From Dipteronia dyeriana (taxonomy: Eukaryota; Streptophyta; Magnoliopsida; Sapindales; Sapindaceae): a stretch of DNA of 64,000 bases. The position numbers were made by a program, and so were the translations under genes. Below the pieces are notes generated by a model. The model was not told the DNA's origin. It did no database searches and was given only the letters and a program-made list of their open reading frames with translations. Of this stretch, positions 1 to 10,025 are shown piece after piece (the stretch's first letter is position 1; each line of letters opens with the position of its first letter). The DNA lies in contig CM065299.1 in the NCBI GenBank assembly GCA_032871835.1, positions 30,926,074-30,990,073 on the forward strand, in the 5' to 3' direction.

Positions 1-380
1 TCACTTGAGAGATTGTACTTGTCTTATCTACTAGTGGATTTTGTTTGCCGGTTGCTGCTAGCCCGTGGATGTTTCCTCTTCGGAGGTTTACCATGTTATA
101 TCTTGTGTCAACTTTTCTTTATCCCTATCTCTCTAATATTTATATTGTGGATAGAGCTCTTTATGTATGTTGACTTCCTCTTTATAATATTGATTGTGTA
201 TGTGTAAATATTACTTTTCTATATCACATTTTAATTGTGTTTATATATTGATTAATTATCTTTAATTAATATATATATTGTGATACAAGCAATCTAGAGG
301 GACAAACTTTTGTTTGTTTCTAAGGGAGTCGATAAAGGTGTCTATTCTATTCACCCCCCTCTAGGTTAGCCTTGAGCATT
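1..380 (+). repeat. 3' tail of a SIRE-like Copia LTR
   Basis: The stretch ends in a C-rich run followed by CTCTAGGTTA at about 352-367. This motif also sits near the 3' end of the other SIRE-like Copia LTRs here (about 31380-31400 and 55425-55441). The upstream part is AT-rich with no recognisable coding sequence. The LTR start lies outside the window. A single shared motif supports the call, so confidence is moderate to low. Confidence 0.4.
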
Positions 381-399
381 TAACCGTGATTGTATTTTC

Positions 400-620
400 A
401 AAACGTGTATGAGTAGTATGTGTGTATGTTTGTGTGTAACTAAATCTCTTCAAAGAGTTAAGCACAAGTGATATACCTTTGAAGTGCTCTAGAGCTTGAA
501 GCCTTGAGAATGCCTTTGAAGCTTGATCATGCACATTGAAGACCTAGTCTACCCTTACAAATTAAAACCCCAATGTGGTTTGTCATGGAATAAACCACTC
601 ATAAAATAGAGGTTCTTACA
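400..620 (-). repeat. SIRE-like Copia LTR fragment, U3 start, inverted
   Basis: On the minus strand this matches the first 200 or so bases of the SIRE-like LTRs. The words AATCTCTTCAA, AGTGATATACCTTT, CAATGTGGTTTGTCATG and GAGGTTCTTACA recur in the same order at 25560-25754 and, more diverged, at 50880-51057. The terminal TTACA at 616-620 is the expected LTR start read on the minus strand. Only U3 is left. It abuts the plus-strand LTR tail to its left, an inverted LTR-to-LTR junction. Confidence 0.6.
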
Positions 621-2269
621 ATGTGAGTGTCATATACCGAGGAATTCAGTTTGTGATGAGCAATCTAAAGAGTTCTTTAATAGAAAATAGAGTTGGGTTC
701 TTTATTTGAGGTTAATTTATAGTTGCAGTCCATTTCGCATTGTACGGTGATCTTAACCCAGACTATTCATATGGTGATATGAGAATGGAGACACTATGTA
801 TGATGTGGTCATATAGAACTGGCCATTATCTATATGAATCTCTTACAATGATCCGTTACAAGATGAGATTCACATATATCAACAAATGATGGCTATATAT
901 GAGTGATCATAATCCTGAGTGTCTTGTCGACTCCTTCAGCTTAGATCGTGATTTTTTATATACCATGGGTGAGATCGGAGTTGCATTCCCGATCAATAAC
1001 TTCATTTGTCAGAATCGCGATTTGGATTGTGGTTGGGAAGGTCTATGGACAATAGTGGAATCCACTTCTTCTTATGAGAAGTAGATGGTAGTTCCCTTAA
1101 GGGTTGGTACGAGGCTTGAACAATATGAGCGCACTCTTTTTTTTCTGTAAAGGAAGTTATGATTTAATGTTCATTAGAGAATCAATGAAACATAATGGAA
1201 AAGATATAATTAGGGAGGTATAACAGAGTTTATGACCTAGCTCTAATTATGAACTACTTGTGGAGGATCACACCGTATGCAATAGCTATATCGAATGACA
1301 ACTGCATTTTCGGTTTGTGTAATACATCTACACTTGCGAGAGTGCAAACTCATGTTTTTAGTGGACTAAATCCGAAGTTAATGATCATGAAATATTAATT
1401 AAAGTGTTTAATTAATTATTTCTAAGTGTTATTGGACCTCAAAACTGTAGGTCCATTAGGTCCCCATGCTAGCCCGATTGATTAATAGTTAATTAATTGG
1501 GTTGTCCAATTAATTGTGTTACGTAAGTGACACATATTTATTCAGGGATTAATTGAATAACGAAATCATTTAATTAATATATTAATAATTTAATTAATTA
1601 GATTATTAGATTATTTAATTTATAAATTATTAATTATTAATTATTAATTAATAATAATTGGAGGTTGCAGATTCAAATCATGACCGAAATAAAGATATAA
1701 TAATTAGATTATTTTATTCTTTAATAAGTCAAGTGTTTATGTTCAAGTCATCTAAGGTTATGCAGGAGTTAGAATCCTACTCTACCTAGAACACTTAAAT
1801 ACTACTTACTTTTTTAATATATGGAGCCATATTTGGGAAAAGGATTTGTATCTAGTTTTAAATAAATATAGATATATTTACTTAACAAGGATACATGAAA
1901 CTAATTATGATTCTGTGAACCAAAAATTTAAAAGCAAGACCCTAGAAAGTCTACGAAGATTTTGGCCAAAAGAAAAGAAAAAATATATTCTTGCTTGTGG
2001 TCGCCGAATTTGCCAAGAAGAAAAGAAAGAGTTCTATTCTTCAAGCCTTTGAATCCTCATGTACGTTCATAGAAGATCGTGACGTGCCCGAACACAGTTA
2101 TCGGATCGCAGGACATAGCGAGGAAGACTTGGTGGTTCATAATTAGAATAAAGCGTAAAGAAACGAAGGAGTTAGTACCAAGGGTATGATCTAAATCAAT
2201 CTTTATATATTCTTATATTTTGTACATGGTTTACAAGTTGCATACAATTTTCAAAACCTGATTTCTACA
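621..2269 (+). repeat. LTR-like, AT-rich repeat of an unassigned Copia family
   Basis: There is no protein-coding similarity. The region has the composition and word style of plant Copia LTRs, with runs of ATTAATTAATT at 1390-1660, and ends at 2261-2269 in ATTTCTACA, a plausible LTR terminus. No matching partner LTR, primer site or target duplication was found, so it may be a solo LTR or several fragments. The short open frames here have no recognisable domain. Confidence 0.25.
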
Positions 2270-3810
2270 GCACAATGTAAATACGCGTTTGTACACCGGC
2301 ATGCTAAGATAGGGACCACCCTAGCAAAAGTGGACCTGTACACCAGGGACCCTGGATCAGTACCATGTCCAAAGGAATAAAACTCACATTCATCCCCAAC
2401 AAGGCAGAAGGGATGGTTGACCTTTTCATCACTTAAAGCGCCATAAATGAGACAAAATGGTCAACCCAATTAGAATTTAAATACAACGGAAACCATTACG
2501 TAATTAAAGGGAACAATTCCTATGCTAACTTATGGCCACAGTCAACGCCAATCAACATCCAAATAAGGACTCTGATCATTGCAAATCAATTGACTATATT
2601 TACAGGGATTTACTGGAAGAATCAAAGACGATAAATACAACGACAGAGGTCGAAGTAAAGGATCAAGAAATTAATAGTATTCGCCATCACCTACAAAAAA
2701 TATTTTCCTTCACTTGCAAAGATATATCCACTTATCGACTAGCATAAGTTCTCCATTGCCAACTGTGTAAGAGAGAGAGAGAGAGAGAGAGAGTTCCATA
2801 GTGAAAACTACACCTAGCATTGTATCAAAGAATTTTTTGATTAATAAAACAGTCAGTTCCTTGTGTTTTCTTGATACATATTGCACCCCTTTTATTGTTT
2901 CATTCTTGTCAAAATCACGGTACCTAGAGGTACCTACACCGCTACGATCTTCTAGGTTATAGTTTAAGGGTGTTAATCGAAATCCTATGTCCCAATGATT
3001 TTCCGTTAATGTATTACTTATGATTATTTTCCAGTAAAGCACAATTTTTGAAAATGGATCTTATGAAAGGAGTTGAAATGCCATGAACATGGAAAATGCA
3101 TGCATCAACTCAAATTCCCAAGATAGACTTCATGAAAGATCAAATAGGCTTTCCCTCACTTGTATTTGTGGCTAAGGGTAATTTTTTGTGGTGTACGGGA
3201 TAAAGTATATTGTAGAAGTGGGAAGATAAAGCTACCAACAATGTCAAGTTGTTTACACATTACATTTGCAATAATTTGAGCTCTCATTTACCCATTACAT
3301 TACAAGCATCTAGGCCATAAACTTTACATTGCATATTTTTGCTACATTTGTACCCAATTGTGAGTAACTTTACATTTGAAGAATTGAAGGCTTAAGTGTT
3401 AATATTGTACACTCTTTCTAGTTAAAGCCTTTGCCTTTACAAAATTTACATACATTTGCCTAAGTACACACTTTAAACTATTTAGAGCTATATAGCTTCT
3501 CTTAAGCTATACAACTTAACCTGATCAATAACTAGTGTTTGAGAAGTGTTTATGTTATGGAGGTGGTGGAGGTTTAGTGTTTGGCCTCAAATTTTTCCAT
3601 TGAAAGCACACATCAAGGGACAAGTGTTTAGGTTATTTTAGTAGTTACGCATGACACTCAAGCCCAAAATAATTTCTAAAATATCCATCTACCAAGGAAA
3701 TACAAATCTAAAACAAGTATTCCACATGATGAAGTTCTATGGAAATTAATGAAAGAAAATTGATGTTCAATGAGATCACTAAAAATTAAATACAAATTCG
3801 AAGAGTGTTG
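2270..3810. other. Unassigned intergenic or old-repeat DNA
   Basis: No recognisable gene. A 71-codon plus-strand frame at 2532-2747 and in-frame peptide-like stretches at about 2368-2520 are broken by stops and match no family I recognise. The right half is AT-rich and featureless. It may be host DNA or the inside of an unrecognised element. Confidence 0.3.
2771..2793. repeat. (GA)n microsatellite
   Basis: An uninterrupted GA dinucleotide run of about 23 bases. It inflates a spurious minus-strand open frame across 2710-3042. Confidence 0.95.
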
Positions 3811-4800
3811 AAAATAAAATTCAAAGCGTGTGTCTAAAACAACCGAGTGGGGGGGGGGGGGGGGGGGGTGAGTAGGTTTTAATAAAGTTAATTAACAACT
3901 TTTCTTGATTCGTCAATATTGAAAAAAGGACCCCATAAACAAACATACAAAATCAAGTATAAAGTGTAGAAATAAAAGCACAATTGATTTTTATGTGGAA
4001 ACCCTCCAAACGGGAAAAACCATGGGACTACCCACGCTAGCCACTTGAGCCATATAAATCAACTATATGAAAAGGAAATAGCACCCTCAAGTGATACTCA
4101 GACTCTCACTCTCGAATAACCTCAGGCTATGGACACTACCACTCACCACTCTTGGTTCAATCCCTAGTAATATCCCCCGATCCATTAATCTTGGTGTGAG
4201 CATCTCTTAATCTACCCCACGGGCCTTTTCTAGTGGCTCTTGGCAACCAATGCTTGCCAACCAACCTTTGGTTGCAAGACTTCACTCGCTTGTGCAACTT
4301 CACCCGAGCCACAGGACTTTGACTCATTAAAGATAATTAAAAGGTTTAAGTGTATATATGACAATATACTCAAGTGCAATAATGTGTAAGACTATACAGA
4401 AAATGCTTGACTAGACGTTATAATGCAATTTAACAACCTAGTTATCAAACATGCCTACATGTACACACATGAGGTCTCAATTAGATGTAGAGTAATTCTA
4501 ACTACCTAATTGTCAATTAAAACTCACATAAATATTCTTGAACTTGACTAGATGCATAAATCCAACCTAATCATCAATTAAACATACATGAACATTTATG
4601 GAATAGCTATTCAGGCATAAATGAACTAATGATGCAAGCTATCACAAAAAACCGATCGTGCAATTTAGAATCATAAAAATATGCACTGAAAGGAGTAAAG
4701 ATATTTAATCAAGCAATAAATAGCGAATCTAGAGTAAGAAGAAAAATAAATGATAGTCAATGAAGTTCTTACTTACCTAGTCATGAAACCAAGAATATCG
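3811..4800 (-). repeat. SIRE-like Copia LTR, 3' half, inverted (left piece)
   Basis: Read on the minus strand this is the 3' half of a SIRE-like LTR. GCGTGTGTCTAA, TAGGTTTTAAT, CTTGATT-GTCAATATT, AACAAACATACAA and GTGGAAACCCTCCAAA follow one another as in the minus-strand LTR at 48868-49060. The right part, ending in a TTCTTACTTACC context, corresponds to about 49860-49900. The LTR is cut at about 4800 by the Gypsy element and resumes at 24836. No primer site or gag follows on its far side, so it is probably a solo LTR. Confidence 0.7.
3849..3868. repeat. Homopolymer (G)20
   Basis: Twenty consecutive G inside the inverted LTR, where related LTRs have only a short G-rich stretch (at 48903-48910, between CTAGA and TGAATAGG). 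It is an expansion of the conserved pyrimidine-rich LTR-end motif. The exact length may be a sequencing or assembly artefact. Confidence 0.9.
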
Positions 4801-6471
4801 ATCGCTCTGGAAGTAAACATATTTTGAGCGCCTAATCCTTTACGTTTGTTACCATTTTGGGACATTTTAAATGTTTATTTGCTTGTAAAAGTGTTTTCAA
4901 GCATAAATACTCACCAAGGGAATTTAGTCCCAATTTGGAGCTATCACATGAAAAAAAGGAATTTTGGAAGAAAGGAGGAAATCTGCGAGTTCTGTCTCGT
5001 AGATCCAAGTCAAAGAAGTTCTCTAGAAAGGACTGCGACATATCACTGCGACTTCAACATCAAATTCAAAGTAGTAATTGTTTTCCAGAGCCAATTGTGA
5101 CATCAATCTACGAATTCCATCTCATAGATCAAACTAGCAGAGCAACTCCATAAGCTTTTGTTATGTCAAGCTGCGACCACCATCCAGCAGATCAAAAATT
5201 GCTACATCAATCTGCGAGTTCCATCTCACATATTCAACTCGTAGAACAATTCCGAATGATACTGCCACTTTAAACTACGAGTTCTAACTAGCAAAATTTA
5301 GTCGGCTCTCAGATATGCTGGTTTTACCTCGTAGTTTCTCCTTGCAAGAGTTACCCATAATTCCACTGCCATCAGAATCTGCGACGTCTAACTAGCAGAA
5401 GTAGCACTGTGAATTCATTCTGCGAGTTCCATCTCGCAGATTTATCTCGCAATTGCTTGCCACGTCAGCAATCCTTTTGATAACTCAATGATTTTATTTA
5501 CCCATCACTTTACCTAAAATATCTTTGTTAACCTAGTATATATATTTAATAATATCTTACATTTTAATAGAGTGATGAAGTAGTGTAAAATAGTGTTAGT
5601 AAAAGTTAGAGTAATCTAGGTGTTAAGAGTAGAAGTTCTTTTAGAAAGCAAACTAGTTCTTAGTTTTACTTGGAGATTGAAGCAACATTGAAGGAGATTG
5701 AAGGAAGAAATTGCCATCAAATCAAGGATCATCCATGGCAATCGGTTATATCTCCCTTTTTCTTTTATAGTTAAGAACATCATGTGTAGCTAAACTCTTT
5801 GAAATGTGAGGGAGAGATGCTCATTTGTTGTTAACCATGATCCAAGCCAATATAATATGTTTATCGATTCTATATTATTTATATATGTGCAATCAATGTA
5901 TGAACTATACATTCAATGTGATTTTATTTACATTAATAGCATTTAATATGCTTTATAAGTGGTTGGTTCATAAATCATTACGTTTGAATAAACATAACTT
6001 TTTAAATCACTATTGATAATGAATGACCATGCTTGTTAATTTCTACTTGCACTTGTAGATTAAAGGTTTCTCCATTCACCATCATTTGACCTAATGAGTT
6101 GAGTAACTTTTTAAAGTCTTTCTAAAACACCTTTTAAAGTAGGGCCACATATTTGATAAATGGATGTTGTTTTAAAGTATTTGATTGAAGATGCTGGCTA
6201 ACATTTATGTTTTATCTTATTCACTTGTGTCTCAGTTGTCTCACTTTTAGTTAAACAACATAAGATCATTCACTAGCCATTTTTAGCTAAGCAAAGTTAC
6301 CTTCCAGATTAATTTCCACTATCTAAAGTTTCTCAGTGGGAATGATACCCTTACTTGTGACCTCTATACTAGACAATGATTCATACACTTACGAATGGTC
6401 AATTCGACTCACACATTCCATTTAGTTTTTAATGTACCAGTAGTTTTGATGTATGCTCGGAGTGCGTCAAA
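4801..6471 (+). repeat. Gypsy 5' LTR
   Basis: It matches 23236-24835 along its whole length, from ATCGCTC and CATATTTTGA to GAGTGCGTCAAA, with scattered substitutions and small indels. A TATA-like TATATATATT lies at 5537-5546. The primer site follows within four bases. The exact first base is uncertain because neither copy shows a clear TG start. Confidence 0.8.
4983..5460. repeat. Array of short inverted-repeat words upstream of the LTR TATA box
   Basis: Degenerate copies of CTGCGAGTTCCATCTCGCAG recur, each able to form a 7-bp stem with a 6-nt loop. The perfect copy is at 5420-5439; weaker copies start at 4983 and 5212. Between them lie variants such as AACTAGCAGA and ATCTCGTAGATC. The array is GC-richer than its surroundings and ends about 75 bp before the TATA-like box. 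The 3' LTR has the equivalent array at 23367-23825. Confidence 0.75.
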
Positions 6472-6474
6472 ATC

Positions 6475-6494
6475 TTAGCACCGCTGCTAAGGAC
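6475..6494 (+). other. Primer-binding site, tRNA-Asp type (mutated)
   Basis: TTAGCACCGCTGCTAAGGAC lies directly after the LTR, where Athila/Tat elements carry a site complementary to the 3' end of tRNA-Asp. Compared with the canonical site, all six differences are transitions, five of them C-to-T or G-to-A. The site is decayed by a deamination-like process and probably no longer primes well. Confidence 0.7.
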
Positions 6495-6883
6495 ATCTTT
6501 TAGAGTAACGGTAGATAGTTTTTGTTCATATAACCTAGTTGAAGTTTTATTTCTCATTTCAGGATTGAACCAATTGTATGCATGGCCGACAATCACTAGG
6601 AGGACCCTTGTTTCCAATTAGTGAGGAGATCAACCGTATTGCCAAGGTGTGAAGAGGAACATATACTCCATCAGTGGTTATTGAAATTAGAAGTGATTCA
6701 TTGCCTTCCAATAACAGAGCTGTGGATGCACAAAGCCCATCCATGGTACAACAATTTATGAAGGATTATACATTGTAGAAAATTGGTTCACAACCATCAG
6801 TAATCTTGCGTGAAACAGTTTAAAAAAATTATGAGCTAAATAATATGCATTAATACACTCTTCCGATCTTTTATGGTAACCCA

Positions 6884-8720
6884 ATGGAGGACGCACTTCA
6901 GTTTGTGAAGGAATTCTACCATGTGATGACAACCATTCATTTGGGAGGAATTACTGAAAATCAGTTACAGATGATTTGTTTCTCATATTACTTGAAGGAT
7001 CAAGCTAAGCAGTGGCTTATGGCGTTACCAGCCGGGTCTCTAACATCTTGGGGGGAAGTTGAGAGTAAATTCTTTGAAAAGTATTTCCTTTCAAGTAGAA
7101 CCATAGAAATATGGGGAGAAATCGCCACCTTCCAAGAAGAAGATTGAGAACCCTTTCATAAGACATGGAACCGTTTCAAAATGCTAATAACCCAATGTCC
7201 ACACCATGAGTTCACTTTGGTTAGCCAAGTACAATAGTTTTATGACGGATTTACCGGGCTCACTCGAGCTATTGTGGACAATGCATGCGGAGGAGCAATG
7301 AGGGAATTGATAGCGGAAGAAATGTTTGACAAATATGAGATGTTGGGGGAAACTTCCCAATCAAGAAGTTAAATAGAGGAACGTGAGAGAGGATTGAATA
7401 GATAGATGGCCAAAAATATTGCTAGTCTCATGAGGGACATGTAACATCTTGTGTTGAATCTAGGATGTAATCCCTTTCTGAACACCCTAGTGCAATAAAA
7501 TCCAGCTATGAGCAGAGCGGATGAAGTCCAAGGGATATGGCAAGGACCAAAGGATGACCCTTCTCTAATACCTACAATCCAGGATGAAGGAGGCATCCAC
7601 ATTTTTCTTGATCCAACACAGAAAAATGCCTATACCCATAAGATAACCAAGCATACCAAAGCCAAGGTTATCAAAGGCAAGGATATCAACCATATTCCCA
7701 ACAATGGAAAAGAAACAACAATCAACCATTGCGGAATGTAAATTATGGTAGGCAATATCATAACAATCCAACCGGTCCAAACAATCATAAGATCAACCAA
7801 AAGGAGGAAATGCTTAGGATGATGGAAAAGGAGGTTGGATCACTTGCCAAAATTTAATAAAAGAAAGAACTAGGAAAGCTACCAAGCCATACCGAGCAAG
7901 CCAATACGTTGGCAGTATTAAGAAGTGGTAAGGTTCTTAAAGATAATACTCCTGAACGTTCTAATATTTCTTGTAATAATTTAGGAGATAAACCAAATGA
8001 AGAAGAAAGTGGGGTGATACCTAAAGAAAAGGAGAAAATGAAGGTCACATTGAAATAGACAAAAAAAAATCAAATACTTCGGATAAATATTTCCCTCCAA
8101 TTCCTTTTTCGGGAAGATTAGAGAAGACCAAGATCAACCAAGCTTTCCAAGAAATCTATGACATCCGATCAAAGGTTTCCGTGAGCTTACCACTCATTCA
8201 AGTAATAAAGAAGATGTCAACTTATGCTAAATTCATTTAAGAGCTCAACTCTAGGAAGAGAAGCAAGATTTCAAAGAGAGGATAATTATACCAAAGGAAG
8301 TTAGTGCAACCATTCAAAGCATTTTGCCTGACAAGATAGAAGACCTAGAAAGTTTCATCATTGATATCTCTATAGGGATACAAAGAAGGAAAATGCAATG
8401 TTAGATCTTGGTATATCAATCAATTTGATGCCACACGTGGTTTACGTAGAGATAGGGTAAGAAAGGCTCAAACCAATAAAGATGGAGCTCATTCTAGCAG
8501 ATAAGTCCGTGAGACACCCGTATGACACATTAGAAGATATTTTGATACAAGTTGGGACATTAATCATTCCAATGGACTTTGTAGTGCTTGATATAGAGGA
8601 GGATCCCTTCAAGGCAAGAGAGATATCGATGTTACTTAGGTGACCTTTCATAGCCATTGCCAAGGAAATCATAGATGTCCATAATGGGAAGTTATCCATG
8701 ACCATGCTAGGAGAGAAAGT
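6884..8720 (+). pseudogene. Gypsy gag-protease remnant
   Basis: The gag part starts at 6884, with a retrotransposon-gag core in the first 87 codons (LKDQAKQWLMALPAGSLTSW, then FFEKYF). It continues in the same frame past stops to a basic region near 7740. After a poorly readable stretch a protease appears at about 8395-8720: the LDLGISINLMP active-site region, then a PYDTLEDILIQVG and PMDFVVLDIEEDP core. This is the modified DLG-type aspartic protease of plant Athila/Tat elements. Gag would form the particle and protease would mature the polyprotein. Several stop codons and frame changes break the gene, and no reverse transcriptase follows. Family assignment is by eye but the motif order is distinctive. 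Confidence 0.75.
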
Positions 8721-9560
8721 GGGGTTTGAATTTTTTGAATCAATGCAGCACCTAACATGTGCTTATGATTGTTTCGGTATTCTAGTGGAAGATGAGGATT
8801 CCGATCCTAAACTAGATTTAGGTAGGTATGTAAGAATGATCGATTTCCACCAGATGAAAGGAAAGCCCCACTTCTCAAGCACGAGGCACTAGACTACAAA
8901 GAGATTATTGCTCAACTCAATAAGGAGAAGAGAATAGTGAAGGCAATGAATTTCGAGCTCTCAACCAAGCTAGAGGAGGTCTTGAAGAAGCAAGAAGATT
9001 GTGTGGGGTAAGTGCTCAATTAGGATAATTCAAATCAAGGAAAAGACTTTGGAAAAAGACTAATCACTAAAGGATGAGAAGGAATCAAAGTTTGTCAATA
9101 GAGACAAGCGAAAGGAAGTCATAATTTTTCCTATGAAAAAGTTAGATGGGGAGAGAGGAAGAGACTTATGTCTCTACCAACGTGCATGTCCCTCACCAGA
9201 ACCAGGGAAGACGAAAGATAAAAAGGAAAGACCACTGCTTTCACCAAAGAATGAGCATCCAAAAGGTACAATTCCTAGCATACTTTCGTATTGATGTTAT
9301 TGCCACAAGTTGGGTCACACCAAATTTTACTATGTAAAATTAAAAAGGAAGAACACTCGTAACAAGGTAGACCTAGGAAAGAAATTTCTAATGTCAAACC
9401 TAAAGTCGACAGACACCATATTAAATCAATATGGGTGGAAAAGAATAAGCTAATGGTTATCAAAACCAAAATGGCCTCTTTGGGTGAAGAAAGAAGGAAT
9501 GGGATACGTTGTGTTAAAACAGCCTAAAGTTGGCGATGATTGAATATGTGAATGTTATGA
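8721..9560 (+). pseudogene. Copia-Gag-like fragment (coiled coil plus degenerate zinc knuckle)
   Basis: After the protease the expected Gypsy reverse transcriptase is absent. Instead a heptad-rich peptide (INKEKR-like to KLEEVLKKQED, about 8905-9000), a basic Lys/Arg/Pro-rich linker (9110-9260) and a CYCHKLGHTK knuckle-like motif (about 9295-9330) appear in shifting frames, followed by an IWVEKNK stretch. This order recalls the C-terminal half of SIRE-like Copia Gag, which also has a coiled coil before its knuckle. Many stops and frameshifts make it clearly dead. It may be a captured Copia piece or a diverged Gypsy region. Confidence 0.3.
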
Positions 9561-9769
9561 CATTTTTTTTGTACGTGCAGGAATCGAGTCTTCAAAAGGA
9601 AGTGATGTTTGTGTTGAATCCTCTCTTCGTTGTACATAGTATTGTGTTCTATTTTTAGTATATCTTAAGTACTTAAAATTGCATGTTTAAGGGAGAACTG
9701 CTTGCTAAAATTGTTTTTCAAAATGTGTGCTTAAACTAAGGAATCACATTTGAAGTTTCAGAACATTTT

Positions 9770-10020
9770 CGACAGAAAAGTTCATCTGCTAGTTTCTTTT
9801 GCGAGTTAGATCTAGCAGTTCATGTTAATTCCAAGTTGCAGTCTCCGCTGAAGCACTTCTACTACCTAGTTCTGTGAGTTAGATCTTGTAGCGTTTTTAG
9901 ACTCAAATCACAGTCTCCACTGAGAGGATCTACGAGTAGTGTCTACGAGTTAGATCTCACAGCGTGTTTCAGTTTCAGATTGTAGTATCGTCTGGACCAA
10001 ATCTATGATTTCGTTCTATG
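9770..10020. repeat. Internal block of inverted-repeat words, left of the nested Copia
   Basis: Words such as TTGCGAGTTAGATCTAGCAG and CTACGAGTTAGATCTCACAG recur at about 30-50 bp spacing. They resemble the LTR arrays but have AGTTAGATCT rather than AGTTCCATCT in the loop. The block was cut at 10021-10025 by the Copia insertion and its words continue weakly from 19041. It lies inside the Gypsy element, not in an LTR, and precedes the leader, candidate intron and downstream ORF. Confidence 0.6.
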
Positions 10021-10025
10021 AGTTT

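Noticed and set aside
2368..2550. Possible protein-coding exon (MSKGIKLTFIPNKAEG region)
   Set aside because: Frame is broken by a stop, and I recognise no family; neighbouring frames give nothing consistent.
4846..5153. Overlapping open frames of 84 and 98 codons in the Gypsy 5' LTR
   Set aside because: They run through the hairpin-word array, have no domain, and are not kept in the 3' LTR copy.
4983..5460. CRISPR-like array of short palindromic repeats
   Set aside because: Spacing is irregular, repeats are degenerate and they lie in LTRs of plant retrotransposons; there are no cas genes and the DNA is plant nuclear.
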